DNA of 64,000 bases from Clostridium sp. Marseille-P2415 (GCF_900155545.1 NZ_LT732525.1:99463-163462); one strand, 5' to 3'. Shown: positions 8,484 to 17,874, numbered from the stretch's first letter. The notes: a model not told the origin generated them from the sequence alone. Translations and numbers: made by a program.

Positions 8484-9348
8484 AATAGACTCCTTTTTCA
8501 ACAAACTTAAATTCCAGGTATAAGAGCATGGCGAAAAGTACCATGGTAACGATGGAAAAAGCAGCAGATGAACCGGTCTTATAGAGGGTGAAGGCCTGAT
8601 GGTAAGAGTTGTAGATCATATTGGAACTGGCATAATTCGGCCCGCCCTGGGTAATGACTTTGATCGGCGTAAAAACGTACTGGAGACCCTGCACAATGGT
8701 AATCACAAGTACATAAATCCCGGTGGCAGAGCTCATCGGGAGCACAATGTCCAGAAATATTCTTAAATCGGGGACATTGTCGAGCCTTGCAGCCTCAATT
8801 GCTTCTTTTGACACACCGGAAACCCCGGTCAAAAGCACAATAAAATTGTATCCGAAAACCTTCCACGATGTGATAATGCTGATGACGATTAATGCCAGAC
8901 TCTCACTTTTGGACCATACCGGCAGCGTGATTCCAAACATTTTTGCCACGGCTGAGGCCGGACCGGAAATCGGGTTCAATATCCACAAATAAAGCATTGA
9001 CCCGACGACAAGCGAGATGACGCCCGGCAGAAATATCGCTCCTTTATACAAATTCCGTCCTTTATTTATAATATTTGAGAATATGAATGACAGAATATAG
9101 GGCGCTGCAAAATTTAATATTAAAAGAATCAGTATGTAACAAATTGTATTTTCCATGATTTTATAAGTAAGAGGGTCCCGAAACAGTTCGATATAATTTT
9201 CAAACCCTACAAATTTCTTTGCCGGTTTGATCATATTCCAGTCAAAAAAGCTTAAATAAACCGTATTGGCAAGAGGCCAGAACATGAACACTGCAAACGT
9301 TAAAAAGGACGGCAAAAGAAACAGATAAGCCTTTGTTTTCCTGTTCAT
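8473..9348 (-). CDS. CUT1 ABC permease, UgpA/MalF type
   Basis: A 291-residue permease with six membrane segments and an EAA loop (EAARLDNVPDLRIFLDIVLP). It is the first permease of the pair and overlaps the second. It follows the HAD phosphatase gene by five bases, so importer and hydrolase are co-transcribed. Confidence 0.88.
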   Translation of the reverse strand: MNRKTKAYLFLLPSFLTFAVFMFWPLANTVYLSFFDWNMIKPAKKFVGFENYIELFRDPLTYKIMENTICYILILLILNFAAPYILSFIFSNIINKGRNLYKGAIFLPGVISLVVGSMLYLWILNPISGPASAVAKMFGITLPVWSKSESLALIVISIITSWKVFGYNFIVLLTGVSGVSKEAIEAARLDNVPDLRIFLDIVLPMSSATGIYVLVITIVQGLQYVFTPIKVITQGGPNYASSNMIYNSYHQAFTLYKTGSSAAFSIVTMVLFAMLLYLEFKFVEKGVYYEN

Positions 9349-9353
9349 TTTTA

Positions 9354-10160
9354 TTATTCTCCATTGTAATGTGATTTTTCAAGCTCCAGCAGGCCTTTTA
9401 AATTATCAAATATTCTGTCAGGTAAATTTACATCGTCCTCTGCGATATCGTCTCGTCCGGTGATTCCTGTCAAAACCAGATAAGACATCATGCCACAGTT
9501 TTTTGCGAATGCAATATCAGTGGCCATATTATCCCCGACAACACAAAAATGCTGACTTCTTCCGGCACTGCGTTTTAAAATCTTCACCAGAAAATGAGGA
9601 CTCGGTTTTCCAACGATCCCTGGCTTCCGCTTTAAGGAATCTTCAATAACTGCGTTTATGAAGCCCGTGTGGGGATATGAGTGCCGCATTCCCGGTATAA
9701 AAAAATCGTCATTTGTTGACAGACAGACCGCTCCGTCATGGATGAAACGAATACAATCCTCGATTTCCGCAAAACGTGTATTTTTATCATAGCTTACAAC
9801 AACAACCTTTGGATCTTGACTGACAAGCCGGAAGCCTGATTTCAAAAGATGACTTTTGAGCCATTCGGCGCCCGCAACAAAAATCCCGTCATTTTTATAA
9901 CATTCATTCAGGATATCGGTCAGCACATCCGCAGCGGTAATTATATTTTCCGTTTTGACTTCCATGTTCAGGTTCTTTAGTTTTTCACATATATTCTGGG
10001 AAGACAGGGCGCATCCGTTGGTGATAATATAGAATTCCCTCCGATGATCATTCAAAAAACCGATCAATTCCGGCGCATATGGCGTTGCATCATCTTCTAA
10101 AGTCAGAGTCCCGTCCAAATCAAACAGGTATGTTATATCTTTTTTATTTTTTTTATTCAT
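9354..10160 (-). CDS. HAD-IIA phosphatase (NagD/AraL-like)
   Basis: A 268-residue haloacid-dehalogenase hydrolase. Motif I is FDLDGTLT, motif II is the Thr of ITNG, motif III is the Lys of GKPSPHF and motif IV is VGDNMATDI, all intact. The layout with a large C2 cap matches NagD, AraL and phosphoglycolate phosphatases, which act on small phosphate esters such as sugar phosphates or glycerol phosphate. Its ATG abuts the RpiR stop codon. In this cluster it would dephosphorylate the imported or cleaved phosphoester. Confidence 0.85.
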   Translation of the reverse strand: MNKKNKKDITYLFDLDGTLTLEDDATPYAPELIGFLNDHRREFYIITNGCALSSQNICEKLKNLNMEVKTENIITAADVLTDILNECYKNDGIFVAGAEWLKSHLLKSGFRLVSQDPKVVVVSYDKNTRFAEIEDCIRFIHDGAVCLSTNDDFFIPGMRHSYPHTGFINAVIEDSLKRKPGIVGKPSPHFLVKILKRSAGRSQHFCVVGDNMATDIAFAKNCGMMSYLVLTGITGRDDIAEDDVNLPDRIFDNLKGLLELEKSHYNGE

Positions 10161-11012
10161 TTAATATCTCATCTTATTAATAATATTTGAATTTACTTCG
10201 ATTCTCTTGGAAGTTTTCTCATAATCTAAAAGCCCGAGGCAAACACATATGGCATCGAGCAAAACAATGTGCGCGACTCTGGACGTGATTGCTTCCTGAA
10301 AAATCTGCTGTTCTTCTGAACATATGATAAGGCTGACATCCGCGACTTCCACAATTGGACTTTTCGGAGAACTGGTAATGGCAATGGCAGAGGCGCCGGA
10401 GTCTTTCGCAAGTTCCAGAAACTCAATCGTATCCTTCGTCCGTCCCGTATGGGAAATCCCTACGGCGACATCCGCTTTTCCAAGTAAGCTTGCTGAAATT
10501 TTTGCCTCATACTGGTCGGCAGCCGCATAAACGGGATAACCGATCCTGTGAAGCCTGTTATAAGCATCCCGTGCGATGACTGAGGAAGTATAAGCACCAT
10601 AAAATTCGATTCTTTGGGCGTTTTGTAACAGTTCAACTGCTTCTTTAAAATCAGCTGTGTTTAGTAACCGGCTGGTGTTTTCAAGAACACGTATACTGGA
10701 TGCAAACACCTTCTGAATCACCACTTCAACCGAATCCGTTTTGCAGATGTCCTCGTAAATCAGGTTTGCGTCCGGAGTAATATTTCGGGCGAGATTGATT
10801 TTAAGCTGGGTGAACCCTTTTAAATCCAAAATCTGACAAAACCGCACAATGCTTGATTCCGCCGTGCCGACGTTTGCAGCGAACTGCGCAATCGTCATAT
10901 CAATTATTTTCTCTTGGTTTTCAAGAATGAAATCCGCAATTTTCTTTTCTACATTATGAAATGTAGGATACATATTTTTTATCAGAAGCCTGCAGTCCAA
11001 ATTCTGTTCCAT
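10161..11012 (-). CDS. RpiR/MurR-family transcriptional regulator
   Basis: About 283 residues: an N-terminal HTH_6 domain (FAANVGTAESSIVRFCQ) and a C-terminal SIS sugar-phosphate domain (FYGAYTSSVIARDA, VGISHTGRTKDT). SIS domains bind phosphosugars, so the inducer is probably a phosphorylated sugar or polyol. The ATG at 11012 is preferred over a TTG six codons upstream. Twin GAATTTTATTC elements upstream of the binding-protein gene are candidate operators. Confidence 0.88.
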   Translation of the reverse strand: MEQNLDCRLLIKNMYPTFHNVEKKIADFILENQEKIIDMTIAQFAANVGTAESSIVRFCQILDLKGFTQLKINLARNITPDANLIYEDICKTDSVEVVIQKVFASSIRVLENTSRLLNTADFKEAVELLQNAQRIEFYGAYTSSVIARDAYNRLHRIGYPVYAAADQYEAKISASLLGKADVAVGISHTGRTKDTIEFLELAKDSGASAIAITSSPKSPIVEVADVSLIICSEEQQIFQEAITSRVAHIVLLDAICVCLGLLDYEKTSKRIEVNSNIINKMRY

Positions 11013-11036
11013 AATCCACTTTCTTTCCAAATTATA

Positions 11037-11849
11037 TTATTTAAGAATCGTTTTTAATGTGTTGATCGGTATTTTTGCGGCCATTTTGCTTTTCGCCTGA
11101 ACCATTTCATGACAAACAAATATCTCCCTATCTCCGACCGTGCAAAGCCCAAATCCACAGCGGTCGGATACAAATGCCGACTGATCATCATAATCAAACC
11201 CAAAAGCGGATGATTCCGCAACCGACTGAAAGATTCCTTCACAAATAAAGCTGCTGCCTTTGTGGGTGTGACCGCAAAACACACCTCTGTTATTTGATTC
11301 TCTTATGCTCCTCAACAGTCTGTCAGAGTTTTCAATGGCTAACAGTGGGTTGTCCCAGAAAAGAGGATGATGGGAAACAATGATATTTCCTTTTTCACAG
11401 GGTTCCGACAGACTTCTTAAAAGCCAGTCAAGCTGCCGCTCATCGATAACACCGCGTCCATGGCCGGCCTCAGCGCTGTCAAGAACAATCACTTTCAGCC
11501 CTTTTACCTTTTGGGAATAATAATACCGCTCCAGCGAATCTTCATTTAAAAATACTTTGTTAAATTTATCTTTTCGATCGTGATTTCCTAACGCCAGAAA
11601 TATCGGTATACTTATCCCACTTTCCGTAAGAATTTTTTTCAGGCATTCATAGTCTTTCGTATCGCCCTCATGTACCAGATCGCCGCTTATAATAACAAAA
11701 TCAAGATTCATTTGTTTTATTTTATCAAGCAATTCTTTCAGATTAGCATTGGGGTCTTTAACTTCCTTAAATACATAATCCAGATTGGTTTCCAAATGAT
11801 CAATCTTTACATGCGTATCTGACAAATGCGCAAATCTTATACTGTCCAT
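11037..11849 (-). CDS. Calcineurin-like metallophosphoesterase (GpdQ/CpdA-like)
   Basis: A 270-residue phosphoesterase with the complete dinuclear-metal motif set: SDTHVKI, GDLVHEGD, GNHDR, SHHPLF and GHTH. The start at 11849 has GAGG six bases upstream and puts the first metal motif near residue 10, as usual. The class includes cyclic-nucleotide phosphodiesterases and glycerophosphodiesterases of about this length. No signal peptide is seen, so it acts in the cytoplasm on imported substrate. Placement between the binding protein and RpiR suggests a phosphodiester substrate; this is inference. Confidence 0.85.
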   Translation of the reverse strand: MDSIRFAHLSDTHVKIDHLETNLDYVFKEVKDPNANLKELLDKIKQMNLDFVIISGDLVHEGDTKDYECLKKILTESGISIPIFLALGNHDRKDKFNKVFLNEDSLERYYYSQKVKGLKVIVLDSAEAGHGRGVIDERQLDWLLRSLSEPCEKGNIIVSHHPLFWDNPLLAIENSDRLLRSIRESNNRGVFCGHTHKGSSFICEGIFQSVAESSAFGFDYDDQSAFVSDRCGFGLCTVGDREIFVCHEMVQAKSKMAAKIPINTLKTILK

Positions 11850-11913
11850 AAAATACCTCTGCTTTTTTGATTGAATGCGAAAGGCAGGAACAGGATCGCT
11901 CCTGCCTTTCATA

Positions 11914-13248
11914 TCACTGATCAGCTAATAAATCATTAATTTTATCTTGCGTTTCCGTGAGGCCATCCCTGGCTCCAACGGAACCGTTTAATATCTGATC
12001 CCTGATATCGATCAGCATCTGTTCTGCTTCAAGTCCGGCATCTCCGGGGAACGATGCCCATGATGTCACTCCTTCCATTTGTGATGCCGCAGCGTTGAAC
12101 ATTTCGTTTTCCTCAACAAAGGATTTCAGGCCGTTTTCTGCATCAATAACATCTTTACGCGGAGGGACATATCCCGTGCCTTTTGTCCATGCCGCCATAG
12201 ACTCGACGCTATAAAGATATTTCATAAACTCCCAGGCAGCTTTTTTCTGCTCCTCATCCTTTGCTGTGATTGCGAGGAAACAGCCGCCCGCGGGTACGAC
12301 TCTCTGTTTGCCTTCCCAGACCGGCGAGCTTACCGCCCTGACATCAAACGTTGCATTTTTTTCTATACTTGCCATAAATGCGATTGTAGTATGCAGCATC
12401 GCAACCTTTCCGTTTAAAAACGCCTGGAAGCCTTCGTCCCATGATGCATGGATCGCTGATTCATCTTTTAAGACCATATCGGCATATGCCTGAAACGCTT
12501 TAATACCTTCTTCGGATGCGAATGCAGCCTTCGTCTTGCCGTTTTGAGTTGTGATCATTTTACCGCCGTTGCTTTCAATCAATGCCTGCTGAGTCCAGCT
12601 GTCCGGACCTTCCCTTGTGTAAAAGCCGTAATTGCCGGTTTGTTCTTTGATCTGTTTTGAAAAGCTGATCACTTCTTCCCACGTCGCAGGTCCGTCTTCC
12701 GGAAGACCTGCTTGTTTTAACAGGTCCGCGTTGTAAAAGAGGACCGGCGTACTAAGCGAATAAGGCATCCCGACCTGCTCCCCGTCGTTTGTAGCAGCGA
12801 GGTTTAAAACATTCGGAAGAAAATTATTGCTTAAGAAATCCTTATCTTCCGGAAAATACTGGTCAATAACATCCTGTGGCCCGGTATACGTGAAATTGTT
12901 GGCGAAATAATTCAGATAGGTCCACCCAACCTGAACAATCGCCGGCGCGTTTCCGGCGGCCTCCTCAGCCTGAAGGTTCTGCATAAGTCCCTTATATTCA
13001 TCCGCATTGTACCTGTTTACTACCTCAATATGATCGTTTGACGCATTAAACTTATCAATTAACTCTTTAACCGTCTTGCCTCCGACGCTTTCCGAATTGA
13101 TATTCCAATACTCAATAACTGTTTTCTCCCTGCTCTCACCTGCCGCCTGCGACGATACGGTTTCCCCGCACGAAGATGAGCAGCCAGTAAGAAAAACTGC
13201 CCCAGCCAATCCCATAGCTGCAATTTTCGTAAAAATTTTTTTCATCAT
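11914..13248 (-). CDS. CUT1 extracellular solute-binding lipoprotein (UgpB-like)
   Basis: About 444 residues with a signal peptide ending in LTGC, so a lipoprotein, followed by the family 1 binding-protein fold (EYWNINSE near the N-terminus). The start at 13248 has GAGGTGATA directly upstream; 13245 is equally possible. It is the first gene of the seven-gene unit and is divergent from the nucleotidyltransferase fusion gene. Ligand unknown; a glycerophosphodiester or phosphosugar fits the linked phosphatases. Confidence 0.88.
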   Translation of the reverse strand: MMKKIFTKIAAMGLAGAVFLTGCSSSCGETVSSQAAGESREKTVIEYWNINSESVGGKTVKELIDKFNASNDHIEVVNRYNADEYKGLMQNLQAEEAAGNAPAIVQVGWTYLNYFANNFTYTGPQDVIDQYFPEDKDFLSNNFLPNVLNLAATNDGEQVGMPYSLSTPVLFYNADLLKQAGLPEDGPATWEEVISFSKQIKEQTGNYGFYTREGPDSWTQQALIESNGGKMITTQNGKTKAAFASEEGIKAFQAYADMVLKDESAIHASWDEGFQAFLNGKVAMLHTTIAFMASIEKNATFDVRAVSSPVWEGKQRVVPAGGCFLAITAKDEEQKKAAWEFMKYLYSVESMAAWTKGTGYVPPRKDVIDAENGLKSFVEENEMFNAAASQMEGVTSWASFPGDAGLEAEQMLIDIRDQILNGSVGARDGLTETQDKINDLLADQ

Positions 13249-13315
13249 TATCACCTCTGAATATTGATTTTAAAAGTGTCCTGCAAAATAGTTTTAAAAA
13301 ATATAATACAATTTA

Positions 13316-13357
13316 GAATTTTATTCCTGATTTACTGCCGGCGGAGGAATTTTATTC
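13316..13357. promoter_or_regulatory. Twin GAATTTTATTC elements, candidate RpiR operator
   Basis: Two identical near-palindromic 11-mers at 13316-13326 and 13347-13357, 31 bases apart (about three helical turns), lie upstream of the binding-protein gene. Identical spacing-phased sites are what a dimeric RpiR-type regulator would use. A weak minus-strand TATTAT lies near 13304-13309, but no convincing -35 box was found for it. Confidence 0.45.
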
Positions 13358-13464
13358 TTTGAGTTGAGTTTACTATAACAACAGGCCCTCTGCTATCAGC
13401 AAGCAGTAAATTTTAAGTAAATTTTCTGTTAAGCAGATAAAATGGAAATATTTATTTAAACCTC

Positions 13465-13493
13465 TTGACACAGCAATTACAAACTGCTATGAT
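13465..13493 (+). promoter_or_regulatory. Sigma-A promoter of the fusion-methyltransferase unit
   Basis: TTGACA (13465-13470), a 17-base spacer and TATGAT (13488-13493). Transcription would begin near 13500, giving an untranslated leader of about 42 bases before the ATG at 13542. Confidence 0.85.
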
Positions 13494-13541
13494 GTTCATT
13501 AAATGGAATATTTATCTTTTTTTGAACAAAAGGAGGGTATT

Positions 13542-15350
13542 ATGCAAGCAATTATTCTGGCAGCCGGAATGGGACGGCGTCTAAAAAAGCTAACGGAAAA
13601 TCAGCCCAAATGTATGGTTCATGTAAACGGTATCCCCATGATCGAGCGCATGTTAAAACAGCTGGATCATTACCATTTGAACCAGATCATCATAGTAACC
13701 GGACATAAGGGCAAAGAGCTGCGTTCCTTTATCGCCTCCCTCTCCATACATACGCCGGTCACATACATCGACAACCCGGTCTACAAAACAACAAACAATA
13801 TCTATTCCCTTTATCTGGCAAAAGACCACCTGCTTAAGGATGATACGCTTCTCCTGGAATCGGACTTAATCTTTGAACAGGAGGTGCTCACTCAGATCAT
13901 AAACGATCCCTATCCCAATCTGGCTCTGGTCGCCCATTTTGAAAGCTGGATGGATGGGACGGTCGTGTTACTGGATGAACAGGACAATATCATGAAATTC
14001 CTGACGCGGAAGGATTTTAAGTTCGAGGATATTCATACCTACTACAAAACCGTCAATATTTATAAATTCAGCCGCAGCTTTTCCGCCACCCACTATGTCC
14101 CGTTTCTGGAAGCATACAGCAAGGCTTTGGGGAACAACGAATACTATGAACAGGTGCTAAAGGTCATTTCCCTTTTGGATGACCATGATTTAAAAGCCAC
14201 CAGACTGGAAAATGGCTTCTGGTATGAGATTGATGATGAACAGGATCTGGATATCGCCGAATCCATATTTACGGACTCCCAAAGCAGGCTTACCCGGTTA
14301 TCCAGGCGTTACGGCGGCTTCTGGCGGTATCCCGGCCTGTTGGATTTCTGCTACCTGGTCAATCCCTATTTCCCCAACAGCCGGTTAATGGGAGAAATAA
14401 AAGCCAGTTTTGAAGAGCTTGCCACCAGTTATCCTTCCGGCCTTGATGTCAATAACCTGCTGGCGGCAAAATCCCTGGGGTTGGACAGAAACCAGGTCCT
14501 CACCGGAAACGGAGCAGCAGAGCTGATCAAGCCCTTGATCCGCAGCTTCAAAAATGCCGTCGGTGTTCTGCGCCCGTCCTTTGAGGAATATGGAAGCTGT
14601 GCGCAGAATGCAATTCCTTTCGCTGTTCCTTCCCCGGATTTCACCTATACGGCACAGGATATTATGGACTTTTATAAGGATAAGGAGCTGGATGCCCTGG
14701 TCCTTGTCAATCCGGATAATCCGACAGGCAATTATATTCCAAAGGCTGATGTCCTCTCCCTTGCCGGATACTGCAAGGCAAGGAACACGGTTTTCATCCT
14801 GGATGAATCCTTTATTGACTTTTCCTCTGCAGAGGAATCGCCGTCTCTTATGAGCCAGGAGATACTGGATGCATACGAGAACCTGGTTCTTATAAAAAGT
14901 ATTTCAAAATCTTACGGAATCCCGGGATTACGGTTAGGGCTGCTCACCAGCAGCAATCCGGAGATTTTAAACCTGGTACGGCAGGAGCTTCCCATATGGA
15001 ACATCAACTCACTGGCAGAATATTTTCTCCAGATCTTTGAGAAATACCAATCAGACTACCACGAAGCCCTGGAACGTTTTAAAGGCACCAGAGAGGAATT
15101 GTACCGGTCGCTCCGTTCCATCCGGCAGCTGAAGCTTTACCCTTCTGAAGCCAATTTTATCATGTGTGAAATAATTGACGGCTGTTCCGCTTCCCAGATC
15201 GCGGAGCTGTTACTAAACCGCTACAACATTCTGGTAAAGGATCTATCCCACAAGCCGGGAATGGAAGGCAGGGAGTTTATCCGCATCGCAGTCAGAACAA
15301 GAGCAGACAACGAGCGTCTGGCGGATGCGCTGAAACATATATTACGTTAA
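13542..15350 (+). CDS. Fusion of LicC-like nucleotidyltransferase and class I/II PLP enzyme
   Basis: A 602-residue two-domain protein. The start at 13542 is set by AGGAGGG four bases upstream. Residues 1-230 are a sugar-type nucleotidyltransferase (LAAGMGRRL, QPKCMVHVNG, ESDLIFE, then TVNIYKFS), closest in pattern to choline-phosphate cytidylyltransferase LicC. Residues about 245-600 are a HisC/CobD-like PLP fold: NPDNPTGNY, DESFIDF, and the Schiff-base lysine in SISKSYG (Lys456). CobD-type enzymes decarboxylate O-phospho amino acids. A plausible reading is that the PLP domain makes an amino-alcohol phosphate and the other domain activates it as a CDP or other nucleotide derivative. A transaminase role, as in phosphonate pathways, is an alternative. 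Confidence 0.82.
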   Translation: MQAIILAAGMGRRLKKLTENQPKCMVHVNGIPMIERMLKQLDHYHLNQIIIVTGHKGKELRSFIASLSIHTPVTYIDNPVYKTTNNIYSLYLAKDHLLKDDTLLLESDLIFEQEVLTQIINDPYPNLALVAHFESWMDGTVVLLDEQDNIMKFLTRKDFKFEDIHTYYKTVNIYKFSRSFSATHYVPFLEAYSKALGNNEYYEQVLKVISLLDDHDLKATRLENGFWYEIDDEQDLDIAESIFTDSQSRLTRLSRRYGGFWRYPGLLDFCYLVNPYFPNSRLMGEIKASFEELATSYPSGLDVNNLLAAKSLGLDRNQVLTGNGAAELIKPLIRSFKNAVGVLRPSFEEYGSCAQNAIPFAVPSPDFTYTAQDIMDFYKDKELDALVLVNPDNPTGNYIPKADVLSLAGYCKARNTVFILDESFIDFSSAEESPSLMSQEILDAYENLVLIKSISKSYGIPGLRLGLLTSSNPEILNLVRQELPIWNINSLAEYFLQIFEKYQSDYHEALERFKGTREELYRSLRSIRQLKLYPSEANFIMCEIIDGCSASQIAELLLNRYNILVKDLSHKPGMEGREFIRIAVRTRADNERLADALKHILR

Positions 15351-15366
15351 TCATAAGGAGGCAAAT

Positions 15367-15951
15367 ATGAACGCACAGGAAACAACACAGGAAACCTGGA
15401 AACAGATCTGGACGCGGAAAGGACTGAAAGAGGGCTCTGCCACGGACCTTCTGGCATACGACGGCTACGAAGCCACGAAGGTGGATATGGAAGAAGTCGC
15501 TTATCAGATAACGAAACGGCTGGATATACAGAAGGACGACAAGGTTCTGGAAGTGGGCTGCGGCGCCGGGGCTCTGGCTCAATATCTGGACTGTGATTAC
15601 GTAGGAATCGACTACTCCCCTACGCTGGTTCAAAAGCATATTGAAATTCTTCATCACTCTGTTTTAACCGGTGAAGCCGCAGACCTGCCCTTTAAGGACA
15701 AATCCTTTGACAAGGTCATCTGCTACGGAGTTTATCTTTATTTTGACGATAAGGAATATGCAGACAGGGCGACAAAAGAACTTTTACGTGTGGCGAGAAA
15801 AGGAGTATTGATAGGAGAAATCCCCATGCGCTCTCACCGGGCGGAACACCTTCTTTTCCGCAAAGAGGAATTTAAAGGCTGGGATATCAGCGACGGGTTT
15901 TATGACCCTTATAGAAATGACCGGTTTAATGCAGTTTATATTTTCTCTTAA
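15367..15951 (+). CDS. Class I SAM-dependent methyltransferase
   Basis: A 194-residue cytoplasmic methyltransferase with motif I VLEVGCGAGALA, an acidic motif II (YVGIDYSP) and a post-motif DKVICYGVYLYF typical of small-molecule methyltransferases. It follows the fusion gene by 16 bases with AAGGAGG before its ATG, and is closed by a strong terminator, so the two form a unit. A methyl acceptor made or activated by the fusion protein, such as an amino-alcohol phosphate headgroup, is inferred and not shown. Confidence 0.82.
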   Translation: MNAQETTQETWKQIWTRKGLKEGSATDLLAYDGYEATKVDMEEVAYQITKRLDIQKDDKVLEVGCGAGALAQYLDCDYVGIDYSPTLVQKHIEILHHSVLTGEAADLPFKDKSFDKVICYGVYLYFDDKEYADRATKELLRVARKGVLIGEIPMRSHRAEHLLFRKEEFKGWDISDGFYDPYRNDRFNAVYIFS

Positions 15952-15970
15952 TACCGGCCTTAACCGCAAA

Positions 15971-16020
15971 AGACGGGCTATCGCCGCAAGGCTGATAACC
16001 CGTCTGAATTTTTCTCTTTT
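15971..16020 (+). terminator. Intrinsic terminator after the methyltransferase
   Basis: AGACGGGCTATC pairs with GATAACCCGTCT around a short loop, followed by the T-rich tract AATTTTTCTCTTTT. It ends the two-gene unit. Confidence 0.88.
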
Positions 16021-16713
16021 CCGTTTTCCAGGTGGTTTATATGCACTTTCTGACATCATATCAGCATTTTCTTTCCCGATTATTTCCATATGAATTCCTT
16101 TCAGTTACTCCATCAATCAAACAGAAAAAATGGAAAAAATTGTATATAGCAAGTTTTCAAGAAATCATTATAATTATATCCAATATGATGAATTGGAAAT
16201 TAGATTTCTGGTATTTCCAAAAGGAGTGATGACAGGGCAACGCATGAAATGAAAAATGGATGAAGCATAATTTCGGATAAAGGAAAATAAAAGTAAGAGT
16301 TCAGAAATTATCTGTATAGTTTATTGAATAATGATTTTCTCTTTATAATATTTTATATTTTTCTATATAATGAAATTTTTTCCATATTTTACTTTCAATA
16401 TAGTGTTTTTTTTATTAGATACACACATTTTCACATACTTCCCATAAACATATCCATTTGCTATGCTTTATTGATAATTATTGTCATTAATTGCAATAAA
16501 AGACGCAGTTTAACCAAAACCACGCCCCCCTATTTAGACAAATATCGACACCATTTATTATATAATATAGGATTATTGTTTGTCAATCGAAAGAAAAATA
16601 GTATTGAAAATAGAATTCAAATGGATTTTAATAAAAAATATGAAGCATTTCAGGCGAATTTCAAAACATTCGCCGTCAAAAATTACGTCACATCGAAAAG
16701 GAGCAATTTGAAT
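16021..16713. other. AT-rich gene-free stretch before the recombinase
   Basis: About 690 bases with no convincing gene. It is visibly more AT-rich than the flanks. An open frame continues upstream of the recombinase start to 16324, but it lacks a ribosome site and has biased, low-complexity Phe/Ile/Tyr content, so it is not taken as coding. No clear promoter or attachment site was identified. The composition shift suggests transferred DNA. Confidence 0.5.
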
Positions 16714-17874
16714 ATGCCACGTAGAGGAGAAAATATCTATAAACGCAAGGATGGCCGCTGGGAAGGCAGGCAGTTAAAAGAGGATGGAAAGTATCAATAT
16801 TTTTATGGCAAAAATTATCGGCTGGTCAAAGAAAAGATGAAAAATTTCTTAGAGAACGGAAAATCGATTGAAAAAAAGCACCTTTCACCGGTCAAAAATG
16901 CGGCCCTGCTATTTGAAGCCTGGCTGGAGGGGGAAACTCTTGAACGGGTAAAGCCCTCTACTTATGAAAGCTATTATAACTGCATCCAAAAATATGTCAT
17001 TCCATATTTTGCAAAGAGTGAGAATACACAAATTACAGCAGATTCGGTTTCCGGATTTGTGAGATCTCTGAAAGAGGATGCTTCCATTTCTGTATCATAC
17101 AAGAAAAAAATACTTGCGGTATTCAAAACAGCCTTGCGGGAAATACTGAAAAATTCCCGGGATTGTTCCATCATTCTGGAATCAGTCAAATTGCCAAAGA
17201 CAGAGCAGAATGAGGTGCAGATCTTTACCACGAATGAACAGAGGCTTATTGAACTGACAGCGCTGAACTTTGAGGATAAACGGGCTCTTGGCATAGTTCT
17301 GTGCTTTTATTCCGGAATACGCCTCGGAGAACTCTGTGCTCTTAAATGGAGTGATTTTGATATAGAGGCCGGAACAATGTCCATTAAACGTACGGTAACC
17401 CGAACCAAAAATTTCGATTCAAACGAAAATAAAACTACTCTGAATATCGGAACGCCTAAAAGCCGGACCTCCTCAAGAAAGATCCCCCTTCCGGCGTTCC
17501 TTATAAGAATAGCAAAGGAATATATTCTTTGTGCGGAAAAAGAGAACTATTATATATTAACGGGAACCGATAACCCCCTTGATCCCCGCGCCTACCAAAA
17601 GCTGTACAAAAAGGTGCTGGCAAAAGCAGGCGTCAAGGATCGTAAATTCCATGCGATCCGCCATACCTTTGCTACGAGAGCACTGGAACTTAACGTGGAT
17701 ATTAAAACGGTGAGCGAGATACTGGGACATTCCAATGTTGCTATAACCATGAATGTTTATGTTCATTCCCTTATGGAACAGAAAAAAATAGCAATTGAAA
17801 AGTTCAATGATATGCATCTGGCAAGCATGGAACTTGCAGCAATCGCCGTCACTGCTTCCGTCATAACTGCCTGA
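16714..17874 (+). CDS. Tyrosine recombinase (phage/ICE-type integrase)
   Basis: A 386-residue site-specific recombinase. The N-terminus (RGENIYKRKDGRWEGR) is the arm-binding domain of Tn916/phage-type integrases, followed by a SAM-like core-binding domain (about 60-165). The catalytic set is complete: Arg in GIRLGELCALKW, His-x-x-Arg in HAIRHTFATR, His in LGHSN and the nucleophile Tyr in MNVYVHS. AGGAG lies ten bases before the ATG. No excisionase, relaxase, replication or phage gene is adjacent, so it is a lone recombinase: an element remnant, or an enzyme acting on a nearby invertible or integrated site. Confidence 0.9.
   Translation: MPRRGENIYKRKDGRWEGRQLKEDGKYQYFYGKNYRLVKEKMKNFLENGKSIEKKHLSPVKNAALLFEAWLEGETLERVKPSTYESYYNCIQKYVIPYFAKSENTQITADSVSGFVRSLKEDASISVSYKKKILAVFKTALREILKNSRDCSIILESVKLPKTEQNEVQIFTTNEQRLIELTALNFEDKRALGIVLCFYSGIRLGELCALKWSDFDIEAGTMSIKRTVTRTKNFDSNENKTTLNIGTPKSRTSSRKIPLPAFLIRIAKEYILCAEKENYYILTGTDNPLDPRAYQKLYKKVLAKAGVKDRKFHAIRHTFATRALELNVDIKTVSEILGHSNVAITMNVYVHSLMEQKKIAIEKFNDMHLASMELAAIAVTASVITA

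Noticed and set aside
16324-16713. Upstream extension of the recombinase frame by 130 residues
   Set aside because: No ribosome site, low-complexity Phe/Ile/Tyr composition, and the integrase arm-binding domain begins naturally at 16714.
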